NCBI GenBank assembly: GCA_021797295.1
Contig: JAKAAA010000037.1
Span: 1 to 10,629, forward strand
Length of the DNA: 10,629 nucleotides
Direction: 5' to 3'
Source of the DNA: Thermoplasmata archaeon
GTDB lineage: Archaea; Thermoplasmatota; Thermoplasmata; Thermoplasmatales; Thermoplasmataceae
In this document: in pieces, positions 1 through 6,759 of the stretch
Layout: each line of letters starts with the position of its first letter
Numbering within the stretch: the stretch's first letter is position 1
The notes under the pieces: model-generated
The model's input: the letters and a program-made list of their open reading frames with translations, nothing else
Databases searched by the model: none
What the model was told of the DNA's origin: nothing
Translations under genes and position numbers: made by a program

Positions 1-78
1 ATTCTCGAACATTGCATCCTTTCCACTCTCTCTTTTAGTTCCTTCTTTCAGGATAAATATGGGTTGACCACCAATCAT
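1..78 (-). CDS. thsB: Thermosome (group II chaperonin) subunit, beta-type, N-terminal fragment cut by the window edge
   Basis: Reading the minus strand from the ATG at 78-76 gives 26 uninterrupted codons before the window ends. The peptide begins MIGGQPIFILKEGTKRESGK, followed by DAMFEN. This is the N-terminal tail and start of the equatorial domain of archaeal thermosomes: the GQPIFILKEGT segment and the conserved K/R-x-x-GK-(D/N)-A run that precedes the first helix. From memory it is closest to the Thermoplasma beta subunit rather than alpha. Thermosomes are cytosolic double-ring ATP-driven folding chambers. About 520 further residues, including the ATP-binding and apical domains, should lie left of the window. 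A palindromic TATA-like box CTATATATAG lies at 106-115, so the mRNA would be leaderless or carry a leader of a few nucleotides. Family assignment is strong despite the short length; the alpha/beta choice is less certain. Confidence 0.85.
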   Translation of the reverse strand, partial: MIGGQPIFILKEGTKRESGKDAMFEN

Positions 79-92
79 GATTATCAAGTAAG

Positions 93-116
93 TAAAAATA
101 AACTTCTATATATAGT
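93..116 (-). promoter_or_regulatory. TATA-type promoter of the thermosome gene
   Basis: On the minus strand, CTATATATAG (106-115) is followed by the T/A-rich TTTATTTTTA (93-102) and then the ATG at 78-76. The first box is centred about 32 nt before the start codon, which predicts transcription start a few nucleotides upstream of the ATG. No Shine-Dalgarno sequence is visible. Thermosome genes are often heat-induced in archaea, but I see no recognisable heat-shock regulator site here. Confidence 0.5.
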
Positions 117-178
117 TTACTATATTAGCTCTAATTATATTATATGATATAAATAAATAGTCTATTATATATAAATAA

Positions 179-2884
179 TTACCAGTACTGCCTGTTTTTG
201 GCAAAATCCGTTTCAGCAATGAGAAGCCTTTTTATGAGGTCTTCTTCATGAAGGTATGATACCTCCAGTATCCTGGATGCTACCTCAGGACCGACTCCCC
301 TTGCCGCCATAACCATTATTGCCGTTATACCATGTTCCCTCACAAGATGTGCATTTTTAATAAGCCTCTTCCTTGTTTTTTCATCTATTTTTTTGGATAT
401 TGATTCTTCATCAAATTTAGATATGGAAGCAACAAGCCTGGAATGGCATACCGGGCACTGTATATCGGTTATATCCTTTATTTTCCTGGTTCTCTTATAT
501 CCACATGACGTACAGTAAAGAATAACCTCCTCATTCATCAATCTCTTTTTGATTGAGTCCAGAATGGCCTTGGTCGGTTTCAGGGGCATGATTCTTTCTG
601 AGTAATGCGAAAGGAAAATGTTCGATGATTCCGATATTTTATCCTTGAGTATAAAATTTGAATCTTCCAGCCCTTCAAGGTATTTTCTCAGCACATCTAT
701 ATCCATATAATCGAATATTAATTTCCTTATGGAATCCTCATAAATAACAGTATCATAATAGGAATCCACAATCTTTTCAAACCTTATTCTTGTTATGTCA
801 GCCTCATTTGTAATAATGCCGAATTTTCTTGCCTCGTAAAGAAATACATTGTTGAAAAACCGGGACCTTCTGGCGGATGATTTTACATAACCATCTAGAT
901 TATTCCTGTCGATATTCATTATCAAATTCTTTATGTCATCTGCAGAAATATTTCTTGATACTCGCATGTAAATGTGATATGGAGAATAATCCATTTCCAC
1001 ACTTTCACCTGTGATTGATGTGAGCAGCCCTGAAAGTATCTGTGCAAGAGTAAAGTTGCCCAAGCTACCCAGCAGAACCTGGATAACTATTTCAGAATTA
1101 TGAGCCTCCACTATAATCCTATCCAGTGTGGCCATGTCATTTTTATACCATTCTGCAAGTGCTGCCTTCCCAGTTTCATTTACAAAGTCAGGGATTATTT
1201 TTGCCTGCCGATCGGATGATACTCTTGAGGCCGCTTCATAAAGCACAGGAATCTCCTCTCCTGTCCAGTGGGGGGCTATGGCCGCTGTTGCGAATGGCTC
1301 AACGTATATCTTATCATCATCAATCCTGATTGTCCTCCATGTGCTCCCTTTCATCACGAAGTAGGAACCGGGGGAAATTTCGTTTATTACGTATTTTTCA
1401 TCAAGCGTTCCGATGAACTGTTTGTTTATTACGTCGATCACACGATAATTTTTCTCTCCGGCTATCATAGATATATTCTCTATGAAGTACTTGAGAACAG
1501 TATATCTTCTGATTGCAAAATTTCCATCTATAATGATTTTTCGCGTTTTTGACAGCAATTCCAGAACCGAGTAATAGTCCTCAAATTTTAAATCTTTGAA
1601 TGGATAGGCACCTGTAATAATCTTATAAAAGTAGTTGTAATCCATTTTCCTGGAAAAATTCAACTCCAGCATAACCTGATTGGCAACGGTGGATAGAGAG
1701 TTTTTCCGGATCATGACGTTTTCCAGCTCACCGGATTTTATATTGCCCACTATGGCCTTTGCCTCCTCCAGTTCTATGACGTCATTGCAGATTACTGTAC
1801 CCCGTGAAATTTTCTCCAGGGAGTGCCCGGCACGGCCTATACGCTGTATCATCTTGTTAATCTGCCTAGGGGAGTTGAACTGCACTACCATGTCAGCTGA
1901 ACCGACATCTATGCCGAGTTCCAGTGATGATGTGCATATAAGTGCCTTTACACGATTCTCCTTAAAGTCGGATTCAGCTGTTTCCCTTGTTTCCTTTGAC
2001 AGTGATCCGTGATGCACCTCTATATCAGGATTTTTCAGCCATAGTTTCATCCTGAATGATATGTCCTCGGCAACATATCTTCTGTTCACGAATACTATTG
2101 TTCCAGTATTTTCTTCCACTATGGAGTGAATCTTCATTATGGACCCGGCGTACTGTGGGTCACATGCCATTATTTCTGCGGTTTCCTCATCACTCTTTTC
2201 CGGCATTATTACCTGTATATCCATTTTCTTATCTATAACAGGCTTCAGTATTTTGCATTCCTTTGATGGTGAAATGAAAAGTGCCAGCTCATTTTCATTT
2301 CTTGCAGTGGCAGAGAGACCTATAACCTGGAAATTGCCTGCAAGTACCTTTAAACGCTGCATGGCTATGGCGAACTGGGACCCACGCTCGTTCTGGGCCA
2401 TTTCATGTACCTCGTCAACTATTACATACTTTACATTCTTTATATGCTCCCTGAGGCGTTTGCCCATCATGAGAAGCTGAAGGGATTCCGGTGTTGTGAT
2501 AAGTATCTGTGCCGGATTTTTTGATATTTCATTTTTCTGTGCCTGTGTTATATCACTGTGTCTTACCTGTACACGCATGCCCAGTGTGTTGCAGTAATCA
2601 AAAAGCCTTGATAGCATATCTCTGTTAAGAGCTCTAAGAGGAGTAATATAAAGAAGGGCTATTGCTTCTGGCCTGTCTATGTAAATCCTGTTTAAAACAG
2701 GCAGAACGGCTGCTTCGGTTTTCCCAGAACCAGTGGGAGATATCAAAAGCACATTTTCTCCTGACAGTATTTCAGGTATTGCAAGTTTCTGTGCTTCCGT
2801 TGGTCCACTTATACCGTTTCTGGCCACACTGTCCTTAAGTGCGGGGTTGAGCATATCAAAAACATTTCTTCCCTGTGATGGCAT
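179..2884 (-). CDS. Lhr-type superfamily 2 (DEAD/DEAH-like) helicase with C-terminal zinc ribbon
   Basis: This 901-residue ATP-dependent helicase is of the archaeal Lhr-like type, which unwinds or remodels RNA and/or DNA in repair or RNA metabolism in the cytoplasm. The order is: Q-motif-like GPTEAQ (27-32), Walker A SPTGSGKT (49-56), TPES (131-134), Walker B DEVH (157-160), SAT (191-193), and motif VI QRIGRAGH (347-354) closing RecA domain 2. A winged-helix region and a long Lhr-core/DEAD-associated region follow, containing ARRSRFFNN and the helical stretch after it. Near the end are four cysteines, C791-x2-C794 and C810-x2-C813, forming a zinc ribbon. The tail has a helix-hairpin-helix-like GVGPEVASRIL and ends in the aromatic NRQYW. 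All helicase motifs look intact. The ATG at 2884 is chosen because a TATA box lies about 28 nt upstream. The gene is divergent from pdaD. Which archaeal paralogue it is (aLhr1, aLhr2 or an ASH-Ski2-like form) I cannot decide; Lhr family membership is firm. Confidence 0.9.
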   Translation of the reverse strand: MPSQGRNVFDMLNPALKDSVARNGISGPTEAQKLAIPEILSGENVLLISPTGSGKTEAAVLPVLNRIYIDRPEAIALLYITPLRALNRDMLSRLFDYCNTLGMRVQVRHSDITQAQKNEISKNPAQILITTPESLQLLMMGKRLREHIKNVKYVIVDEVHEMAQNERGSQFAIAMQRLKVLAGNFQVIGLSATARNENELALFISPSKECKILKPVIDKKMDIQVIMPEKSDEETAEIMACDPQYAGSIMKIHSIVEENTGTIVFVNRRYVAEDISFRMKLWLKNPDIEVHHGSLSKETRETAESDFKENRVKALICTSSLELGIDVGSADMVVQFNSPRQINKMIQRIGRAGHSLEKISRGTVICNDVIELEEAKAIVGNIKSGELENVMIRKNSLSTVANQVMLELNFSRKMDYNYFYKIITGAYPFKDLKFEDYYSVLELLSKTRKIIIDGNFAIRRYTVLKYFIENISMIAGEKNYRVIDVINKQFIGTLDEKYVINEISPGSYFVMKGSTWRTIRIDDDKIYVEPFATAAIAPHWTGEEIPVLYEAASRVSSDRQAKIIPDFVNETGKAALAEWYKNDMATLDRIIVEAHNSEIVIQVLLGSLGNFTLAQILSGLLTSITGESVEMDYSPYHIYMRVSRNISADDIKNLIMNIDRNNLDGYVKSSARRSRFFNNVFLYEARKFGIITNEADITRIRFEKIVDSYYDTVIYEDSIRKLIFDYMDIDVLRKYLEGLEDSNFILKDKISESSNIFLSHYSERIMPLKPTKAILDSIKKRLMNEEVILYCTSCGYKRTRKIKDITDIQCPVCHSRLVASISKFDEESISKKIDEKTRKRLIKNAHLVREHGITAIMVMAARGVGPEVASRILEVSYLHEEDLIKRLLIAETDFAKNRQYW

Positions 2885-2904
2885 TGTTCATATCCAATAG
2901 CAGG

Positions 2905-2920
2905 ATATTATTTAAAATAT
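2905..2920 (-). promoter_or_regulatory. TATA box of the Lhr helicase gene (leaderless)
   Basis: The minus strand reads ATATTTTAAATAATAT here, with the core TTTAAATA at 2909-2916 centred about 28 nt before the ATG. That spacing places transcription start at or within 1-3 nt of the start codon. No Shine-Dalgarno sequence is present between box and ATG. Confidence 0.6.
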
Positions 2921-3021
2921 TACAGTTATTAAGCGAAAATGAAATAACATTTATATAAAAATTTTAAATGAAGAATCAGGAATATTCATTATATATGATG
3001 ATCGTCCTGTTATTCAATAAG

Positions 3022-3037
3022 ATAAATATTTTAAATA
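3022..3037 (+). promoter_or_regulatory. TATA-type promoter of the pdaD-leuS pair (leaderless)
   Basis: The sequence ATAAATATTTTAAATA ends 17 nt before the pdaD ATG at 3055. The two overlapping candidate cores are centred about 29 and 21 nt upstream of the start. This suits a leaderless transcript carrying both pdaD and leuS. A second TATA-like stretch at 2950-2960 could give a longer leader. A short imperfect dyad TTATTCAATAA (3010-3020) lies just upstream. Confidence 0.55.
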
Positions 3038-3054
3038 ATTAATAATACACCCCT

Positions 3055-3594
3055 ATGTTACTTCCAAAAAAGATTTTTTTCACCAGGGGAATTGGCCGTG
3101 GAGAAACCCAGTTGCAGTCGTTCGAGAATGCATTGAGGGATGCCGATATTGCTGCATACAATCTGGTCAGTGTCAGTTCAATTCTGCCACCATATGTCGA
3201 AATAGTTGATAAACCAGAGGGCATAAAGCTGCTTTCTTATGGTCAGATTTTATTCACAGTCCTTGCCAGGAATTCATCCAACGAGCTTAACAGAATGATA
3301 TCATCTGCTATAGGCGTGGCGGTGCCATCTGACAGAAGCAAATGGGGATACCTGAGCGAACACCATTCATTCGGCCAGACAGAAAATGATTCCGGGCACT
3401 TTGCCGAAAAGCTTGCTGCAGAGATGCTTGCAAGTACAATGGGACTGGATGACCATCTAAGATGGGAAGAGAAAAAAAATGAATATGTGCTGGATGACAA
3501 GATACTTACAACAAAAAATATCGCTGCAACCACGGTTGTACTCAAGCCTGACGAGTGGGCAACCGTGGTAGCAGCCGCAGTCCTAGTGGTTTAA
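3055..3594 (+). CDS. pdaD: Pyruvoyl-dependent arginine decarboxylase (PvlArgDC)
   Basis: The enzyme converts L-arginine to agmatine and CO2 in the cytosol, the entry to archaeal polyamine synthesis. Agmatine is also the donor for agmatidine in tRNA-Ile(CAU). The 179-residue proenzyme carries the self-cleavage site in [11 protein letters not shown]: cleavage between Ser41 and Ser42 would give a short beta chain and an alpha chain beginning with a pyruvoyl group. Glu102 in WGYLSEHH aligns with the proton donor Glu109 of the Methanocaldococcus jannaschii enzyme, allowing for a four-residue shorter loop. The later ARNSSNE, GQTE and [10 protein letters not shown] segments, and the hydrophobic VVAAAVLVV end, match the longer archaeal subtype, so the protein looks complete. 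The ATG follows a TATA box at leaderless spacing. The stop codon directly abuts the leuS start, so the two are probably co-transcribed. Glu24 stands where the M. jannaschii enzyme has Asp35; I believe this is normal for this subtype. Confidence 0.93.
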   Translation: MLLPKKIFFTRGIGRGETQLQSFENALRDADIAAYNLVSVSSILPPYVEIVDKPEGIKLLSYGQILFTVLARNSSNELNRMISSAIGVAVPSDRSKWGYLSEHHSFGQTENDSGHFAEKLAAEMLASTMGLDDHLRWEEKKNEYVLDDKILTTKNIAATTVVLKPDEWATVVAAAVLVV

Positions 3595-6303
3595 ATGGAG
3601 AGAAGCATAGAGGAAAAATGGCGTGATAGATGGGCTGAAAGCCATATTTTCGAGCCCGTTATAGATGTTGGCAGAAAGAAATTCTTTGTCACCGTGCCCT
3701 GGCCCTATACGAATGGTTCCCTTCATGTTGGACATGGCAGAACATATACACTGGGTGATATAGTTGCACGGTACAAACGATTAACTGGATACAATGTGCT
3801 TTTTCCCATGGGATTTCATGAAAGCGGCACACCTATACTTGCATTCTCTGAAAGATTGAGAAATGGTGATAAGGATACCATCAAACTTTACAGGAATTAT
3901 CTGTCTGAATATGAAAAACCAGAGGATATAGATAGAATACTGGAATCTTTCAGAGAACCACAAAATATAGCAGACTATTTTTCAAGGGTGATAATAAAGG
4001 ATTTTATGGATCTCGGATACTCCATAGACTGGAGCCGAAAGTTTACGTCTGCCGATCCATTTTACCAGGAAGTTGTAAAATGGCAGTTCAACCAGCTGAA
4101 CGAAAAGGGGCTTATTAAAAAGGGGAGTTACCCGATACTTTATAGCATCAAGGACGAAAACGCAGTTGGGGAAGATGATATAAAGGATGGTGATACAGAT
4201 AAGGTAAGCATAGAGGAATTCACCGGAGTACTTTTCAGGGGTGAAAAGTATTATCTCATGGCAGCATCACTCAGGCCTGAGACAATATTCGGAGTGACAA
4301 ATCTGTGGCTCAACCCTTCTGCAACATACGGACTGATAAGATACCGTGGAATGGATATAGTAATGTCCGATAGCGGCTGCAAAAAATTCTCAATGCAGCA
4401 TGAAGGTGTTCAATACAAAGGCGACGTCCCATCTGAGGATATAATAGCATCAGAATTCCAGGTTCCACTATCAAATGAGAAGATCGGAGTTTTAACGGCC
4501 AGTTTTGTTGATCCTGATAATGGAACCGGAATAGTATATTCTGTTCCCGGGCATTCTATTTTTGATTACATTTACTACGAAAAGAACAGTATAAAAAATA
4601 AGATAAGGAAAGTGGTGAAAGTAGACAGTAACATATCAGTGAAATTCCTGGTTGAAAAATATGATCTGGTGAATAATGATGGAAAACTTAAAGAGGCAAC
4701 GCAGGAACTCTATAAGGAGGAGTTTTACAACGGCACACTTATTAATTCCGGAGAATACAGCGGAATGTCGGTAGAAGAGGGCAGGGAGGCGATCAGGAAG
4801 GAAATGCAGGAAAAACATCTGGCATTTATATTCTATGAAACTTCGAGAAAAGCAGTAACAAGGTCCGGTTCAGAGGTTACTGTGGCAGTACTCAATGACC
4901 AGTGGTTTATTGACTATTCACCTGAATGGCTCAAGGAAAAGGCGCACAACCTTGTGAATTCTATGAAATTTTATCCTGAACTGTACAGAAAGCTCATGAA
5001 CGATGCTGTTGACTGGTTGAAGGAAAGGCCGTGCGCCAGGAGGAGGGGCATTGGAACCAAACTGCCATTCGATGAGAGATGGGTTATAGAATCTCTTTCG
5101 GATTCAACAATCTACATGCTTGCTTATACGAATAAAAAGGAACTTGAAAATTTGTACTCCCACCTTCAAAGAATACCCTATGATATACTTGATTACATTC
5201 TGCTGGGAAAACAGGTGCCAGAAAATTACGATGAATTTACAATGTCGAATGCCCTGAAGGCCAAAGATGAATTTAACTACTGGTATGGAAACGACTTGAG
5301 GATAACTGCACCACCACATATATCAAATCATCTTGCGTTCTTTATAATGAACCATTCTGCTATATTCAGGGGAAAGGAACTGCCAGGTGGACTCATGATA
5401 TCGGGGCTGGTGATTTCCAATGGCGCCAAGATATCAAAAAGCAAGGGAAATGTAATATCACTTCTGGAAATAATCAAGCATTATTCGGCAGATATATACA
5501 GGCTTTTCATGGCGGCAGGTGCTGACATATCATCACTTCTGGACTGGAATGAAAAGGACCTGTCGTCTGTTATGAAAAGATATTCATATTTTACCGATAT
5601 ACTTGACGGATATTCTCCGGGAAATGATGGTGATAATTATATTTATACATGGTTCAAATCCTCATTTTACAGGAATTTAAAAACTTACATTGCTGACATG
5701 GAGTCCATGAACATAAGAGATTCATATATTGCCATATTTTATAATGTAATGAATGACCTCAAGAATGTAGAGAACCATGGAGGCAGTATAAATACTGCCC
5801 TTAACCCCGTTCTCCCGGACTGGCTTAAAGCCCTTTCGCCCATAATACCCTTTGCCGCTGAAGAATACTGGCACAGGCATGTGGATAATAATAGCTTTGT
5901 CAGTGCACAGACCATTGATATAAATATAGACGGTAAAATTGATTACAACGTTTTAAAATCTGAAAACTATCTTGACAGGGTTATATCGGATATAAGGGAA
6001 ATCCTTAAAATTATACATATTGATGCAAAAAGAGCCACTATTACTGTCTATGGAGATAAACAGAAAAAATTCCTTGAGGATTATCCAGGGGGAAATCTGG
6101 ACAGGGAATACCGTACCATGATAGGAGACTACATGAAAAACAAAAACAGGATAGCTCCGGAAATGCTTGATGAATACAGCATAATAGAAAATAATAAGGG
6201 ATATCTCGAATCTATTCTGAAGATAAATGTAGATATTGTAAAGACAGACATCATACAGAAGAAAAATCCATGGCCAGGCAGGCCCCTCATAGAGATAAGC
6301 TGA
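3595..6303 (+). CDS. leuS: Leucyl-tRNA synthetase, archaeal type
   Basis: This class Ia synthetase attaches leucine to tRNA-Leu using ATP, in the cytosol. Its 902 residues are somewhat shorter than the roughly 967 of Pyrococcus. The Rossmann fold opens with PWPYTNGSLHVGHGRT (HIGH motif as HVGH, 44-47). The CP1 editing domain contains LRPETIFGVTNLW (from 226) and GTGIVYSVPGHSIFDY (310-325), whose Asp324 corresponds to the conserved aspartate that binds the mischarged amino acid. Editing therefore looks functional. DWLKERPCARRRGIGTKLP precedes the second half of the catalytic domain, the KMSKS loop is KISKS (612-616), and a helical anticodon-binding domain and a short archaeal C-terminal domain ending NPWPGRPLIEIS follow. 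The ATG immediately follows the pdaD TAA with zero intervening bases and no clear Shine-Dalgarno sequence, so translation is probably coupled. The 3' end meets archease tail-to-tail. Confidence 0.97.
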   Translation: MERSIEEKWRDRWAESHIFEPVIDVGRKKFFVTVPWPYTNGSLHVGHGRTYTLGDIVARYKRLTGYNVLFPMGFHESGTPILAFSERLRNGDKDTIKLYRNYLSEYEKPEDIDRILESFREPQNIADYFSRVIIKDFMDLGYSIDWSRKFTSADPFYQEVVKWQFNQLNEKGLIKKGSYPILYSIKDENAVGEDDIKDGDTDKVSIEEFTGVLFRGEKYYLMAASLRPETIFGVTNLWLNPSATYGLIRYRGMDIVMSDSGCKKFSMQHEGVQYKGDVPSEDIIASEFQVPLSNEKIGVLTASFVDPDNGTGIVYSVPGHSIFDYIYYEKNSIKNKIRKVVKVDSNISVKFLVEKYDLVNNDGKLKEATQELYKEEFYNGTLINSGEYSGMSVEEGREAIRKEMQEKHLAFIFYETSRKAVTRSGSEVTVAVLNDQWFIDYSPEWLKEKAHNLVNSMKFYPELYRKLMNDAVDWLKERPCARRRGIGTKLPFDERWVIESLSDSTIYMLAYTNKKELENLYSHLQRIPYDILDYILLGKQVPENYDEFTMSNALKAKDEFNYWYGNDLRITAPPHISNHLAFFIMNHSAIFRGKELPGGLMISGLVISNGAKISKSKGNVISLLEIIKHYSADIYRLFMAAGADISSLLDWNEKDLSSVMKRYSYFTDILDGYSPGNDGDNYIYTWFKSSFYRNLKTYIADMESMNIRDSYIAIFYNVMNDLKNVENHGGSINTALNPVLPDWLKALSPIIPFAAEEYWHRHVDNNSFVSAQTIDINIDGKIDYNVLKSENYLDRVISDIREILKIIHIDAKRATITVYGDKQKKFLEDYPGGNLDREYRTMIGDYMKNKNRIAPEMLDEYSIIENNKGYLESILKINVDIVKTDIIQKKNPWPGRPLIEIS

Positions 6304-6306
6304 TCA
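6301..6306. other. Abutting convergent stop codons forming TGATCA
   Basis: The plus-strand leuS stop TGA (6301-6303) is followed at once by TCA (6304-6306), which is the TGA stop of the minus-strand archease gene. The two coding regions therefore share no intergenic base. Any terminator for either gene must lie inside the other gene, so the 3' ends of the two mRNAs should be complementary. Confidence 0.95.
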
Positions 6307-6705
6307 GATGTCGAATACAACTGTGGCGGATCCATGTTCCGGGTCCATCCTGAGATTATAATATGTAACTGCCTTTATAACATTTTTATATTCTACATTA
6401 CTGGGTAAATGGGATCCATAAATGGTGCCGTGAAGCCTGTTTCCTGCGAACTCCAGTTCTGAAGTGAAATATATAACATCCTCGTATTCCATATAAAAAA
6501 GGATGTCATTAAGCAAATTTACCAGTATATCGTCCGGAGAATTTTTTTCAATATCAATAGGTTTATAGAAATCTGGTTTCAGAAATTCTCTATCCACTAT
6601 TAAATCAGACATGGCAATTATAGAATTTTCAAAAATTGTGAGATAAGAATTTCCGTATATTTTGACTTTGAGATCCGCAGTATGATCCAGAATGTCATAA
6701 ATCAT
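6304..6705 (-). CDS. Archease (RtcB tRNA-ligase activating protein)
   Basis: This 133-residue protein is of the archease family. Archease helps the RNA ligase RtcB become guanylylated and turn over during tRNA splicing and RNA repair, and has also been reported to chaperone a tRNA methyltransferase. The family-defining N-terminus is DILDHTADLKVKIYG (4-18), with acidic Asp7 and Asp11. The C-terminus ends GSATVVFDI, with the conserved penultimate Asp132; in the family such aspartates bind the metal needed for RtcB activation. Length is close to the usual 135-145 residues. A TATA-like box about 24 nt before the ATG gives it its own leaderless promoter in the 54-nt gap after the radical SAM gene, though read-through from that gene is possible. 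RtcB itself is not in the window. Confidence 0.92.
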   Translation of the reverse strand: MIYDILDHTADLKVKIYGNSYLTIFENSIIAMSDLIVDREFLKPDFYKPIDIEKNSPDDILVNLLNDILFYMEYEDVIYFTSELEFAGNRLHGTIYGSHLPSNVEYKNVIKAVTYYNLRMDPEHGSATVVFDI

Positions 6706-6720
6706 AACAAGTAATAATAA

Positions 6721-6735
6721 TTATAAATATAAAAT
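6721..6735 (-). promoter_or_regulatory. TATA box of the archease gene
   Basis: The minus strand reads ATTTTATATTTATAA, with the core centred about 24 nt before the archease ATG (6705-6703). It fills most of the short gap after the radical SAM gene. T-rich stretches between 6743 and 6754 on the same strand could also end the upstream transcript. Confidence 0.5.
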
Positions 6736-6759
6736 CTAACACTAAAATAAAATATGGGT

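Noticed and set aside
3010..3020. Dyad TTATTCAATAA upstream of the pdaD TATA box
   Set aside because: The arms are only 5 bp of A/T; too likely by chance to call an operator.
2968..3042. Short plus-strand frame of 24 codons beginning MKNQEYSLYMM, upstream of pdaD
   Set aside because: It overlaps the pdaD promoter, has no Shine-Dalgarno site, and the TATA-like box at 2950-2960 is too close to its ATG. The composition looks like random AT-rich DNA.
3126..3128. Glu24 in the arginine decarboxylase at the place of M. jannaschii Asp35
   Set aside because: As I recall, the longer archaeal subtype of the enzyme commonly has FE-x-AL here, so it is probably a subtype feature and not a defect.
4549..4569. 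LeuRS editing motif PGHSIFDY instead of the archaeal PAHAPxDY
   Set aside because: The key aspartate and tyrosine are kept and the PGH form is usual in bacterial enzymes, so loss of editing is not supported.
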